Shown here: positions 23,766 to 31,877 of the stretch, piece after piece
Layout of the letters: every line of letters starts with the position of its first letter
Numbering within the stretch: the stretch's first letter is position 1
Position numbers and translations under genes: made by a program
From: Bdellovibrio sp. UBA4095
GTDB lineage: Bacteria > Bdellovibrionota > Bdellovibrionia > Bdellovibrionales > Bdellovibrionaceae
Direction: 5' to 3'
DNA: 64,000 bases
Assembly: GCA_002381805.1 (NCBI GenBank)
Contig: DFXZ01000014.1
Span: 241,277 to 305,276, forward strand
Notes under the pieces: generated by a model
Seen by the model: only the letters and a program-made list of their open reading frames with translations
Databases searched by the model: none
Told to the model about the DNA's origin: nothing

Positions 23766-24428
23766 CTATGCCTCCTTTGATGAGCCTAAAGTCGAAAGTT
23801 GGTGAGCCATCTCGCGTAAACGATATGCCTCATAACCTCGCTTCCGAAGTTGTACGACGACGTCATTGGCTAAAATACAATATCGCCCTCGACAGAAGGC
23901 AAAAACGGGTTTTTTCTTAGAGAGCAGCTTCAAACCTTTCGTCACCTCATCGCGTGGAAAATGGATTGCATGAGGCGCCGTGTTGGTTTCGAACTCATCT
24001 AGGTCTCGCACATCTATCAGTGTTGCCTCGCCTTTCCTTACAGCTTTAACCACGTCTTGAAGAGATAATTTCGATTGCAGCTCGGGCGGACAAAATTCTG
24101 ATTCCGCACTTTGCAAATCAGGAGACAGGATAGCTCCAATTTTTTGCAAATCTAAAAATACGTCGATCACATTTTTATTGGTCAATGAGTAAGTCCGAGA
24201 AACTCCAGATCGAGAGACTCGAACCAGACCTGCTTTTTTTAGCTTTTGAAGGTGTTGAGAAGTGTTGGCTACGGACTCGCCAATTCGAGCGCTCAGATCT
24301 TCAACGGCAGAGGATCTATTACTAAGAACTTGAATAATTCTTAGTCGCGCGGGGGCACCCAGTGCCGATGCGATATCACTTAAACTCGAATAAACTTTTT
24401 CTTTAGTGGCATTCAATGAATCTTTCAT
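23766..24428 (-). CDS. ArsR-family regulator fused to a rhodanese domain
   Basis: 220 residues. Residues 12-90 are an ArsR winged helix (ALGAPARLRIIQVLSNRSSA, then SVANTSQHLQKLKKAGLVRV). Residues 120-215 are a rhodanese domain with LIDVRDLDEFETNTAPHAIH and the active-site loop FCRGRYC, whose first cysteine can carry a persulfide. Such fusions act as sulfur-responsive repressors. Its operator overlaps its own start codon, so it is autoregulated. The CcdA-thioredoxin gene starts one base after its stop. Confidence 0.9.
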   Translation of the reverse strand: MKDSLNATKEKVYSSLSDIASALGAPARLRIIQVLSNRSSAVEDLSARIGESVANTSQHLQKLKKAGLVRVSRSGVSRTYSLTNKNVIDVFLDLQKIGAILSPDLQSAESEFCPPELQSKLSLQDVVKAVRKGEATLIDVRDLDEFETNTAPHAIHFPRDEVTKGLKLLSKKKPVFAFCRGRYCILANDVVVQLRKRGYEAYRLREMAHQLSTLGSSKEA

Positions 24429-24451
24429 TATTCAAGTATTTACTTGAATAA
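24428..24451 (-). promoter_or_regulatory. Operator of the ArsR-rhodanese gene
   Basis: TTATTCAAGTA-TT-TACTTGAATAA is a perfect 11-bp inverted repeat. The start codon of the ArsR-rhodanese gene is at its edge. This geometry fits self-repression by blocking transcription initiation. Confidence 0.75.
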
Positions 24452-24610
24452 TTGAATGTGCAAGCTTTTTGCGTGAGGACTGATCTAAAGGCAGTGGTAA
24501 CAACTGAGAATTGATCCTATTCAGAAAGGCAATGCCTGAGAATTCAATAGCCTACCTGCGATAATGAGGTTCATCTTGACCTCGCCCCAGTCGTCAGACA
24601 TTTTGTTTGA

Positions 24611-25333
24611 ATGTCATTTCGGCGCACGCTTTTTGTCGTATTTGGGGTCGCTTTACTAATGTTCTGGTATCACAGAAAAAATACCAGCGATTCCCTGCCT
24701 GTGGACGAACCGGCTCCTTCTACAACAGTCATGCCTGCGCCTACTCGTATGCCTGTTGCGAATCCACCATCGACACCAAAAGAAGCTGACGCTCCAGTAC
24801 CTGCTAGTGAAAATGAACGTGTCGTGCGTGAGCTAAATGGGCTTAGCGCATGCGTTGGATTCACTAGTGTGAAGTTTAATTCCAACGACCTGCAGTCCGA
24901 TCATTTTAAGACTAAATTGCAAGATGCTTTCGGTCCGATTCAAAGTTCTTCTGAAGATTGGAGCCGTCGCAGTATTAAAACACCTCATGGCGAAGAGCGG
25001 TCACTTAAAATCGAGGTAACTGCTGGTGATGACGGCATCGTCCATCGCAATTTGACCTATTACGGCTCGCTCGATGAAACCGAAGAAAGCATTATACACG
25101 TAAGCGAAGAACTACGCCAAAACCCATCTGAAACTCTTATTGCAAGTCTGACCAGTGACGGCGAGATCGTCATGCACGAGAAATTTTTGACTCTGTATTT
25201 TGCAACAGGCGAACACACTACTCTTTTAGAAAGAAATGGTCAAATTGCTGACTTTAAATACGAACTGAACGGAAAAAGCTTCCAGTGCAGAAACATGGAC
25301 CGGCAACAAGGTGGCTGTTCCTGCCAACCCTAG
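24611..25333 (+). CDS. Membrane-anchored protein with Pro/Ala linker
   Basis: 240 residues. One N-terminal helix (about 6-20) anchors it, followed by a Pro/Ala/Thr-rich linker (about 30-70) and a 165-residue extracytoplasmic domain. The domain has FTSVKFNSNDLQSDHFKTKL, EERSLKIEVTAGDDGIVHRN and a C-terminal cysteine group FQCRNMDRQQGGCSCQP. No strong ribosome binding site is seen. It overlaps the stop of the convergent gene by four bases. Unknown family. Confidence 0.7.
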   Translation: MSFRRTLFVVFGVALLMFWYHRKNTSDSLPVDEPAPSTTVMPAPTRMPVANPPSTPKEADAPVPASENERVVRELNGLSACVGFTSVKFNSNDLQSDHFKTKLQDAFGPIQSSSEDWSRRSIKTPHGEERSLKIEVTAGDDGIVHRNLTYYGSLDETEESIIHVSEELRQNPSETLIASLTSDGEIVMHEKFLTLYFATGEHTTLLERNGQIADFKYELNGKSFQCRNMDRQQGGCSCQP

Positions 25334-26160
25334 CGTCTAGGTTTATAAATAGATATAATATTTGGCTCACTGAGCAGTATCAACTCACCTTCTGGCCCCC
25401 TCGTGATACCTTCGTACTGCTCTGGAAAACGAGGCAAGTCCAACATATGAATGATCTTTCCTGCGGAACTGACTTCCATGATTCGCGATGACTCGTGGCT
25501 GACCACCAACAGGTTCATCGAATTCGGGTCGAGGTAGCAGCCCGAAAGATCACTCAACCGGTGTTTCATCACAGCGTCCGTATTAAATGGCTCTCTTACT
25601 CCAAACAAAGCTGGATTAGTAAAGTCACCTTTGCTCGCAGGTCGAGTGAATCGATACACTTTTTTGGGTTTCATTTCCTGAACCGCATAGAAAAAATTAT
25701 TGCCGTAGCAGATACCTTCGATCCCGTTGTTTTTCTTTGAAGCTTTCGGCAATTGGAGCATTTGCACGGATGACAAAGCTGAATCTAAATCTACTCTTGT
25801 CTGGCCAGGAGCCAACCTGAAGATAAAGACCTGATTGGACTCATTAGCTATAGCGAACTCTTGATTCCCCAAATATACAATATCTTCGGTGTCATCGTCA
25901 GCAAGGTTCAGCATCTGAATTTTTCGCAACAACTTTGAAAACGAAATGTCGTACTCAAAAATGAATCCCGTATTATTCTGAATTACAAAATACGTTTTGG
26001 TGTCTGGGCTAAAAGTGACACCAGAGGCGTTGTAACGAACCTCACTTAACACGATGTTTGTGCTCGGAGCATCAAACTGCTCCAATACCGAGGCATGACT
26101 CCTTTGTGCTTGAGCAAAGAACAAAAGACCTAGAGTGAAAATACTGATGAATTGCTTCAA
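25330..26160 (-). CDS. SdiA-regulated-like secreted beta-propeller
   Basis: 276 residues from a TTG start at 26160 that has AAAGGAGAC upstream. Signal peptide (FISIFTLGLLFFAQAQRSHA) and then a beta-propeller with SGVTFSPDTKTYFVIQNNTG, DTEDIVYLGNQEFAIANES, NNGIEGICYGNNFFYAVQE and EGITRGPEGELILLSEPN. This is the SdiA-regulated (YjiK-like) family pattern, periplasmic propellers of unknown ligand. The first half of each blade is regular, so the fold is reasonably sure. The role is not. Confidence 0.8.
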   Translation of the reverse strand: MKQFISIFTLGLLFFAQAQRSHASVLEQFDAPSTNIVLSEVRYNASGVTFSPDTKTYFVIQNNTGFIFEYDISFSKLLRKIQMLNLADDDTEDIVYLGNQEFAIANESNQVFIFRLAPGQTRVDLDSALSSVQMLQLPKASKKNNGIEGICYGNNFFYAVQEMKPKKVYRFTRPASKGDFTNPALFGVREPFNTDAVMKHRLSDLSGCYLDPNSMNLLVVSHESSRIMEVSSAGKIIHMLDLPRFPEQYEGITRGPEGELILLSEPNIISIYKPRR

Positions 26161-26303
26161 GTTGTCTCCTTTGATGGTGAACTCAACTGAATGAATGCAG
26201 ATATCAGACCACTCTGCCGCGGTGTCATTGCGACACTACTCTGCTTGGCACCGACCTTGCTTTTATATCTTTTGCGACCAAAAACCACAACAGGAGAAAA
26301 CCA

Positions 26304-26858
26304 ATGAAAATGACTTTAAGATCCATCGTGTTCACACTGCTTTTCGCAAGTTCTTTCGCACAAGCCAGCGAAATTGATCGTGGCTATCCAGGATATGGCG
26401 GACCTGGATATGATCGCGGACCTGGATATGGCAGTCCCGGATATGGCCCCGGTCGACCAGGACGACCTGGTTATGGCGGTGGCGTTGATTGGGTGTTAAT
26501 CGATGAAGTTCATTTTCGTGATGGAAAAACGGCGGTAGCTATTCAACGATGCAAACAGAATCGCGTTCAAGACTATCGATGCAATCGTAATGACTATTCC
26601 TGCTCCCCTTGCTCTGAGGTCGCGCACTCTGATCACTCGAGCTACTTTGTGTACCAGCTTCAAAACAGACGTACGGAACGACGCTTTATCCAATCCTTCC
26701 ACTTCCGCGACAAGAAAACTGCTGTAGCCCGCCAAAAATGTGTCTCCTACCGCAATAGCATGCGCCAGTGTCAGGACACTCGTAACTTCGAATGTACTCC
26801 GTGTACCGTCGAGGACCACACTGACCATTCACAGTTTGATCTTTATAGCATCAGATAG
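26304..26858 (+). CDS. Secreted Gly/Tyr-rich protein with duplicated cysteine domain
   Basis: 184 residues with GGAG before the ATG and a signal peptide (LRSIVFTLLFASSFAQA). Residues 25-60 are a GPGYGGPGYD-type repeat, probably flexible or adhesive. Then comes a domain present twice: VHFRDGKTAVAIQRC...CSPC and FHFRDKKTAVARQKC...CTPC, each with four cysteines and ending in AHSDHSSYF or DHTDHSQF. The paired CxxC and histidines could bind metal or form disulfides. No family known to me. A good terminator follows. Confidence 0.75.
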   Translation: MKMTLRSIVFTLLFASSFAQASEIDRGYPGYGGPGYDRGPGYGSPGYGPGRPGRPGYGGGVDWVLIDEVHFRDGKTAVAIQRCKQNRVQDYRCNRNDYSCSPCSEVAHSDHSSYFVYQLQNRRTERRFIQSFHFRDKKTAVARQKCVSYRNSMRQCQDTRNFECTPCTVEDHTDHSQFDLYSIR

Positions 26859-26873
26859 ACCGATACTAAAAAC

Positions 26874-26906
26874 AAAGCCCACGAATCCGTGGGCTTTAAC
26901 TTTTTA
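26874..26906 (+). terminator. Intrinsic terminator after the Gly/Tyr-rich protein
   Basis: AAAGCCCACG (26874-26883), a four-base AATC loop, CGTGGGCTTT (26888-26897) and, three bases on, a run of T. Stem is a perfect 10 bp. Confidence 0.8.
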
Positions 26907-27001
26907 AAATTAGAATGGCACTGATTCGAGCCTCCTCACTACAGAATGTTCACTAGACTCCCCATCGTGAATCTATGATAATCTTTCTTCGAGAGGTGAT
27001 G

Positions 27002-27745
27002 ATGAAATCGCTATTAACCTTGTTTGTTTTTTCCAGTTTTTACTTACATGCCCACGCATTTTTAAACCCGCCGCAGGTGATCTCTTTAGTGCCTCCGGGA
27101 GCGCACGAAGTGCTTGAGCGAGAAAATCAGCTTGCCAGCCTCTGCCCTCCTGAGCGAACTCAAAATCTGGCGGAGTGCCGAACCGAAAAAATGAAGCCAG
27201 TCACTTGGGAGCTGAACTTATATAAGGATGCTCGGCATGACTCAGCTAAGATCGGAATCATTCAGATTACAGCGGTCCCTGGCAAAGGTCTGCAAGCTAA
27301 ATACTCGATGAATGACCAGAAATGGATGCCTCTTGAAAGCGACAGCAAACAAACAGACTGGGGTTATTCATCGTATTTTGAATTCACATTGAACGATGTT
27401 CGCAAAGACTGGATGCAGCTACCGAAGAGACCCTTTTACGTGCCCGTATGGATCAATCTGAAAAAAGACTGGCCACTAAAAAACAAAGATGAAGTCTTAC
27501 CGACTCCCTCACAGCTAGAAACCGAAACCGTCTATACAATAGCACCCCTGGGAAACATTGTAATCCTGAAGTTCACCGGAAAAAGCATTGTCTACCGAAA
27601 AGAGAACAAGAACGACATGCTCTGCGGAGAAGAGCCTCAGCCCGTCCCCGCGCAAGATCTTAAGGAATTTACTCGGTCCGCAGAAATCCTGTACGACTCT
27701 GACGGCCACCTTAAAGCCTGGGCAGCCTATCCAAGAGGTTGTTAA
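27002..27745 (+). CDS. Secreted protein of unknown function
   Basis: 247 residues from the ATG at 27002, which fits the GAGAGG site; an upstream in-frame ATG at 26975 does not. Signal peptide (SLLTLFVFSSFYLHAHA). The mature part has cysteines at SLCPPERTQNLAEC, DMLCGEE and PRGC, and aromatic strands (WELNLYKDARHDSAKIG, WGYSSYFEFTLND). Two disulfides are likely. No motif I can name. Its stop codon abuts the convergent DUF924 gene with no gap. Confidence 0.75.
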   Translation: MKSLLTLFVFSSFYLHAHAFLNPPQVISLVPPGAHEVLERENQLASLCPPERTQNLAECRTEKMKPVTWELNLYKDARHDSAKIGIIQITAVPGKGLQAKYSMNDQKWMPLESDSKQTDWGYSSYFEFTLNDVRKDWMQLPKRPFYVPVWINLKKDWPLKNKDEVLPTPSQLETETVYTIAPLGNIVILKFTGKSIVYRKENKNDMLCGEEPQPVPAQDLKEFTRSAEILYDSDGHLKAWAAYPRGC

Positions 27746-28285
27746 TTAAAATGAAGAACCCGGAAGCTTAAGAAATTCAATTTCTTCTTGGGTCGAAGTC
27801 CGTCCCAAAATTTTGTTCCTGTGAGGATACCGACCAAACCGATCGATAATTTCCTTATGCATAAGCTCGAATTTTAGGTTTTCTTCCAGACCTTCTTGAG
27901 AAAATAATTTAACAGCTTCGACATGAATTGCTGGATTTTCGCTGTGCATATAAGGCATATAAACGAAGGCGCTCTGAATGGTCGACAATTTTTGATCATC
28001 ACCCACACGTACACATTCTCTCGCCAGATGCAAGGCCAACTCGTCAGCAGAAAAAGACTGAGGAGTCTCCCGAAACATATTTCTGGAAAACTGATCGAGC
28101 ACAATAATCTCTGCTAGACGACCTTCAGGGTAAGACCGCCAGCTGGCGCTTAATCCAGCTAGTACATCACGATAGACTAATGCGAACCGACGCTTAAGAT
28201 GAGCATCGAACTGTTCATCTTTCTTAAACCAATAGCTAGGATCGATTTCTTCGAACCAGAAATCAAGGACGGTTCGCCAATCCAC
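27746..28285 (-). CDS. DUF924 family protein
   Basis: 179 residues, the normal length for DUF924. The family signature is clear: VLDFWFEEIDPSYWFKKDEQ, FDAHLKRRFALVYRDVLAG, LAEIIVLDQFSRNMFR, and RFGRYPHRNKILGR near the end. A GTG start lies directly after the TAA of the YHS-like gene with no gap, so the two are cotranslated. These helical proteins are cytoplasmic and of unknown role. Confidence 0.9.
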   Translation of the reverse strand: MDWRTVLDFWFEEIDPSYWFKKDEQFDAHLKRRFALVYRDVLAGLSASWRSYPEGRLAEIIVLDQFSRNMFRETPQSFSADELALHLARECVRVGDDQKLSTIQSAFVYMPYMHSENPAIHVEAVKLFSQEGLEENLKFELMHKEIIDRFGRYPHRNKILGRTSTQEEIEFLKLPGSSF

Positions 28286-28645
28286 TTACTTGCCACCACC
28301 GATGCTGTACTTTTCGAAATTCTTTTTATTCTCGAAATAGACAACAGTGCCATCCTCGCGTGCTGCTATGACTGCTTTTGCTTTATCCACAGGCTTTTTA
28401 CTGACCGGATCAATAGCACTGCGAGAAGTAGCATCTTGCGATAAAGTTTGCTTACAGTTTTCACAACAACCGTAATAAGTCTTTCCAGAATGCTGAACAG
28501 GAATTTGATCGCGAGGAAAAACCATGTTGGTTACCATACAAACTTTTTGGTTCGGTACGATCTCTAGTTTTTCAGCAAGCGCCTGACTTGCGGAAGCCAG
28601 CATAACAAAAAGAGCAGCGACCGCAATCTTTAGAGCTTTTTTCAT
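28286..28645 (-). CDS. Secreted YHS/TRASH-like metal-binding protein
   Basis: 119 residues from the ATG at 28645 with AAGGAGGAG before it; a further upstream start exists but has no site. Signal peptide (ALKIAVAALFVMLASASQALA). The mature core KVCMVTNMVFPRDQIPVQHS, then GKTYYGCCENCKQTL, is the YHS/TRASH type. These carry a pair of conserved cysteines and bind heavy metals. It is cotranscribed with DUF924. Copper or another soft metal is the likely ligand. Confidence 0.75.
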   Translation of the reverse strand: MKKALKIAVAALFVMLASASQALAEKLEIVPNQKVCMVTNMVFPRDQIPVQHSGKTYYGCCENCKQTLSQDATSRSAIDPVSKKPVDKAKAVIAAREDGTVVYFENKKNFEKYSIGGGK

Positions 28646-28869
28646 AAACTCCTCCTTAACTTGCTCGTACAATAGCTCGTCTATTGCCATGTTTCAATAA
28701 ACTCAGCGCGCCATTCACAGAATGCTGAGCCAAATCACGCCAGAGGTCGCAACCCCCGGGGTTCTCTGAGCTGCAACGGATGACTGCGCTTCAATGCGAT
28801 ATTTCTTGGTCAAAAGTAAAGTTCAAAATATTTTTCGCAATACCTCCCTCCAGTTATGCTTGGTCACAG

Positions 28870-28900
28870 TAGATTAAATCCATTTAATAAAGCTAATCTA
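28870..28900. promoter_or_regulatory. Inverted repeat ahead of the M15-like gene
   Basis: TAGATTA and TAATCTA, 17 bases apart, about 50 bases before the start at 28951. Could be an operator or a 5-prime UTR hairpin. The rest of 28691-28950 shows no gene. Confidence 0.3.
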
Positions 28901-28950
28901 GTTCCACATTGCTGAACATTGCCGAACCGAAAATTTAGCAAGGAGATGGA

Positions 28951-29697
28951 ATGAAATTGAACACTTTAGCTTTTACAGTTCTTTTGGCACTAGGACTCAC
29001 ACAAGCAGGCTGTGGCCAAGGTCAAGGGGGCGGAGCCGGCGAAGAAACTTCTCAGGAATTCGCGCAAAATCCAGCCAACCCAGATAGCAATAATGCTGTG
29101 GATTCAGATAGCGAAGATATTGCCGACCACATCCACAACGACGGAACTGTCGGCGAAGAAATCCAAGGGCTTGGTTGCGTTAAGCCTTCGACCAGCCAGA
29201 AATCCAGTGTGAACTTGGGTTTCACAAAGAAGGATGCTTTCCTTCAGCAATGTGCTCAGGCGACGAACGGATCATTCTGGTGTGATCAGATCGTGCGCCC
29301 GAATCCACGAAGTGCTTCGACTTTTAGATGTACCTATGGAACATCACAGCCTCACAACCTTATTCATCCAGATGAAAGAACCTGGAAGTACCCTATCGAA
29401 GCCGTCAAGATACTGCAGGACTTAACTTCGAAAGGTATTAAAGTGAGCCAAATCTACAATTGGTGGAGACCAGAGCCATACAATAAAAATGTGGGTGGGG
29501 CTGCCGGCCGCCATCCTCACGGAACCTCGGTCGACGTTCGCTTTGCCAGCAATAGTGAGGCAGACCGCGCCTTCAGAGAACTTTGTAAAATGCGCGCAAA
29601 GAAGCGTCTTCGAGCAATAGGCCATTACGGCAGCTCATCACTTCATATTGGTGTCGGCGATAAGACGGCGAACACTTGGGGTAAACGCTGCGGTTAA
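28951..29697 (+). CDS. Lipoprotein with M15-like peptidase domain
   Basis: 248 residues with AAGGAGATGG before the ATG. Lipobox QAGC (C21). A flexible Gly/Asp/Asn-rich linker (about 24-70) is followed by a C-terminal domain. There HPHGTSVDVRF (about 188-198) supplies H-x(6)-D and LHIGVGD the other metal ligand, as in M15/VanY-type D-Ala-D-Ala or L,D peptidases. A disulfide is likely between CVKPST and the CDQ or CTYG region. It is thought to cut peptidoglycan stems at the cell surface, so in a predator it might act on prey or self wall. Confidence 0.7.
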   Translation: MKLNTLAFTVLLALGLTQAGCGQGQGGGAGEETSQEFAQNPANPDSNNAVDSDSEDIADHIHNDGTVGEEIQGLGCVKPSTSQKSSVNLGFTKKDAFLQQCAQATNGSFWCDQIVRPNPRSASTFRCTYGTSQPHNLIHPDERTWKYPIEAVKILQDLTSKGIKVSQIYNWWRPEPYNKNVGGAAGRHPHGTSVDVRFASNSEADRAFRELCKMRAKKRLRAIGHYGSSSLHIGVGDKTANTWGKRCG

Positions 29698-29725
29698 GTG
29701 ACATACTCTCGAGAACGCAAATTTT

Positions 29726-29752
29726 AAAGCAGGAGATCGAATCTCCTGCTTT
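29726..29752. terminator. Bidirectional terminator between convergent genes
   Basis: AAAGCAGGAGAT (29726-29737), a CGA loop and ATCTCCTGCTTT (29741-29752), followed by CTT. Perfect 12-bp stem between the M15-like and trypsin-like genes. Confidence 0.8.
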
Positions 29753-29781
29753 CTTAACAGATCGTTTATACCAATCAAATC

Positions 29782-30948
29782 CTACTTCAAATAGATCGAA
29801 AGATTCTCGATTCGAGTTCGCACCTTGTGGATCGTCTCGTCTCGGCACAGAAGATCGCCATGACACATGAAATTTTCGGACGGTCCAAGGACTTGGAGCG
29901 TGCCCTCGGCGTAACCCGTCTTAAAATCGATACTATCTACCGTAAAATAGTTAAAGGCCAAGTCCCCGACAGAATAGACCTTCGAATCCCCAGCTTTTTG
30001 AAACGTACTAAACGCCTTAAGACGACCAGTTTCTCCGGGACGATCAAACAATCCTCGCAGAGCCAAATGATAAGCTTCTTGATAGCTCATAGCCCCGCTG
30101 ATTTGATTCACCAGTTTCGCTATTTTTGGAGTTCTTTGCATTTTTTGAATAAGCTCGTCTAGCATTCTCGCCCTAGCGGCGGAGGTTCTCTCTGCCTTAA
30201 GTCTTTCGGCTTCCGCCTGGAGCCACTGAGAGCCCTCTTTTATCTTTATCGCAAAACGATCTGTCACCACCGGCGTAAAGTAGGCATGGTAAGCGAAATC
30301 GCGACTGGAGGCGATTCCCAGTAAGTGCCATTGTCCGTTTTTTTGGCGGCATAATAGGGGGCCGCCAGAATCGCCGACTTCGGAAAGTCCCCCGCCCGCC
30401 TTCAGGCCATACATGCGAATCGCTCCAAGCTCATCCCAATAATCTAGGGTCGACTTTTCAATTTCCCAGCCAATTTGGGGCGTAGGCTGTCCAACTCTCG
30501 AAATCATCGAAAATTTCGAAAAACCGAAAAATGCGCATTGCTCGACCTGATCCAAGTTGCCGAAAGTCATTAGCGGAACTGCTTGTGCAGGAACAGGATT
30601 GGTTAGCTTGATCACAGCAAGATCATTTTTTAAATAACTAGTATTACCGACCGACCAGCGTGCCGAATATTCTGGATGAATCTGAATGGAGGCCGGATCA
30701 ACTTTGGACGCTTGCGGACCACAGCTGATTGCCCGAGGCAGCCCTTCTGAAACGCAATGAGCCGCCGTGAGTATTGTCTTTTGATCAACGAGAACTCCAG
30801 AACAGATTTCGGTATAGCGATCACTGTCACTGCCAAAATCCAGCAGGCACAACTGGCCGAATGCTTGATCCTGCACAATCGCGCGACCAAGGCCCGCATT
30901 GGCTTCAATTGAAGAAAACAAAAGAAATACAAAGAGGATCTTCATCAT
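29782..30948 (-). CDS. Secreted trypsin-like serine protease
   Basis: 388 residues. Signal peptide (ILFVFLLFSSIEANA). Residues 20-240 are a S1 chymotrypsin fold with an intact triad: TAAHC, NDLAVIKL and GDSGGP. Disulfide cysteines (LCLLDF, EICSGV, ISCGPQ, LLCRQK) are in usual places. After the protease comes a helical linker and a C-terminal domain with its own pair FMCHGDLLCRDE. The specificity pocket is not obvious to me. It is exported, so it can act on envelope or prey proteins. Confidence 0.9.
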   Translation of the reverse strand: MMKILFVFLLFSSIEANAGLGRAIVQDQAFGQLCLLDFGSDSDRYTEICSGVLVDQKTILTAAHCVSEGLPRAISCGPQASKVDPASIQIHPEYSARWSVGNTSYLKNDLAVIKLTNPVPAQAVPLMTFGNLDQVEQCAFFGFSKFSMISRVGQPTPQIGWEIEKSTLDYWDELGAIRMYGLKAGGGLSEVGDSGGPLLCRQKNGQWHLLGIASSRDFAYHAYFTPVVTDRFAIKIKEGSQWLQAEAERLKAERTSAARARMLDELIQKMQRTPKIAKLVNQISGAMSYQEAYHLALRGLFDRPGETGRLKAFSTFQKAGDSKVYSVGDLAFNYFTVDSIDFKTGYAEGTLQVLGPSENFMCHGDLLCRDETIHKVRTRIENLSIYLK

Positions 30949-31035
30949 TTTCGCATTCTAATGCAGGTCTCCCGCCATAGGGACGAAGTCTCCTTCTAAT
31001 ATAAAGAATTCTTAAGTGACCAAGATTTTGACATC

Positions 31036-31701
31036 TTAGATTGACGACTCGGGCAAACCAGGAGGTAAGGATTGGCGTTTTAGGAGCTTAAAAATTTGTT
31101 CATCGGTGACTTCGGAAAAGTCAGAGAAAAATTCGCTCACTGAACCGAATTCCTCGGGCTCAGCTAGAACAACGAGTTCATCAACCCTCTTACGGATTTG
31201 GTCGGCTGTGGATCTCGCAACAACTCCTGCAGCTAAGATGATTTTAGCTGGCTTCTGAGCCATAACATCATGTATGGCTCCTAATGCTGTTGCTCCTGTA
31301 GCAATGCCATCATCGACCACAATGACAGTTCGATCTTTGCAATTTAACTCAGGTAAATTGAATTGTTCTTTTCGCTTCCGGAGTATTTGAATCTGGCGCT
31401 TGGCCTCTTCGTGAATGTAGCTGTCTGGAATTTCATACACCATAGCAAGCGGTAGCTTCAGAATATGTCCACTTAAACCCACCGCACCGACGGCAAGTTC
31501 CTTAAAAAATGGTGCGGGAATTTTACGAATAAGAATGGCATTGAGCTCTCCATTTAATCCGTTGGCAATGATCTGAGCCATAGGCATTGCCCCCCGAGGG
31601 ATTCCCAACACCAAAGGACACTGGCCTTTAAATTTACTTAGCTTTTTAAGTAATTGATTTGCAGCCTCAGTCCGGTCTTTAAGACGGAATCGTGTACTCA
31701 T
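31036..31701 (-). CDS. Phosphoribosyltransferase family protein
   Basis: 221 residues, cytoplasmic. The PRPP-binding motif VIVVDDGIATGAT (about 124-136) is complete. The N-terminal GIPRGAMPMAQIIA is typical for the group of stand-alone PRTases fused to or found with alpha/beta hydrolases. The hood region differs from nucleotide-salvage PRTases, so the substrate is unclear. It stands alone, divergent from the KaiC-like gene. Confidence 0.85.
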   Translation of the reverse strand: MSTRFRLKDRTEAANQLLKKLSKFKGQCPLVLGIPRGAMPMAQIIANGLNGELNAILIRKIPAPFFKELAVGAVGLSGHILKLPLAMVYEIPDSYIHEEAKRQIQILRKRKEQFNLPELNCKDRTVIVVDDGIATGATALGAIHDVMAQKPAKIILAAGVVARSTADQIRKRVDELVVLAEPEEFGSVSEFFSDFSEVTDEQIFKLLKRQSLPPGLPESSI

Positions 31702-31877
31702 AAGGACCTGCCTTCCTTCAACTTAACTTTAGCTTACCACGAGAGACGGAGCCAATCTCTACTCGGTGACCTTGCTTAAGCACAGAATAAAATCAGATGG
31801 AAAAAGCAGCTTAACGGACTAACCTTGAGAGAGGATACCGGAATGTATATGTGTCCCCTTTTTCCAAGAGGTTGCCT

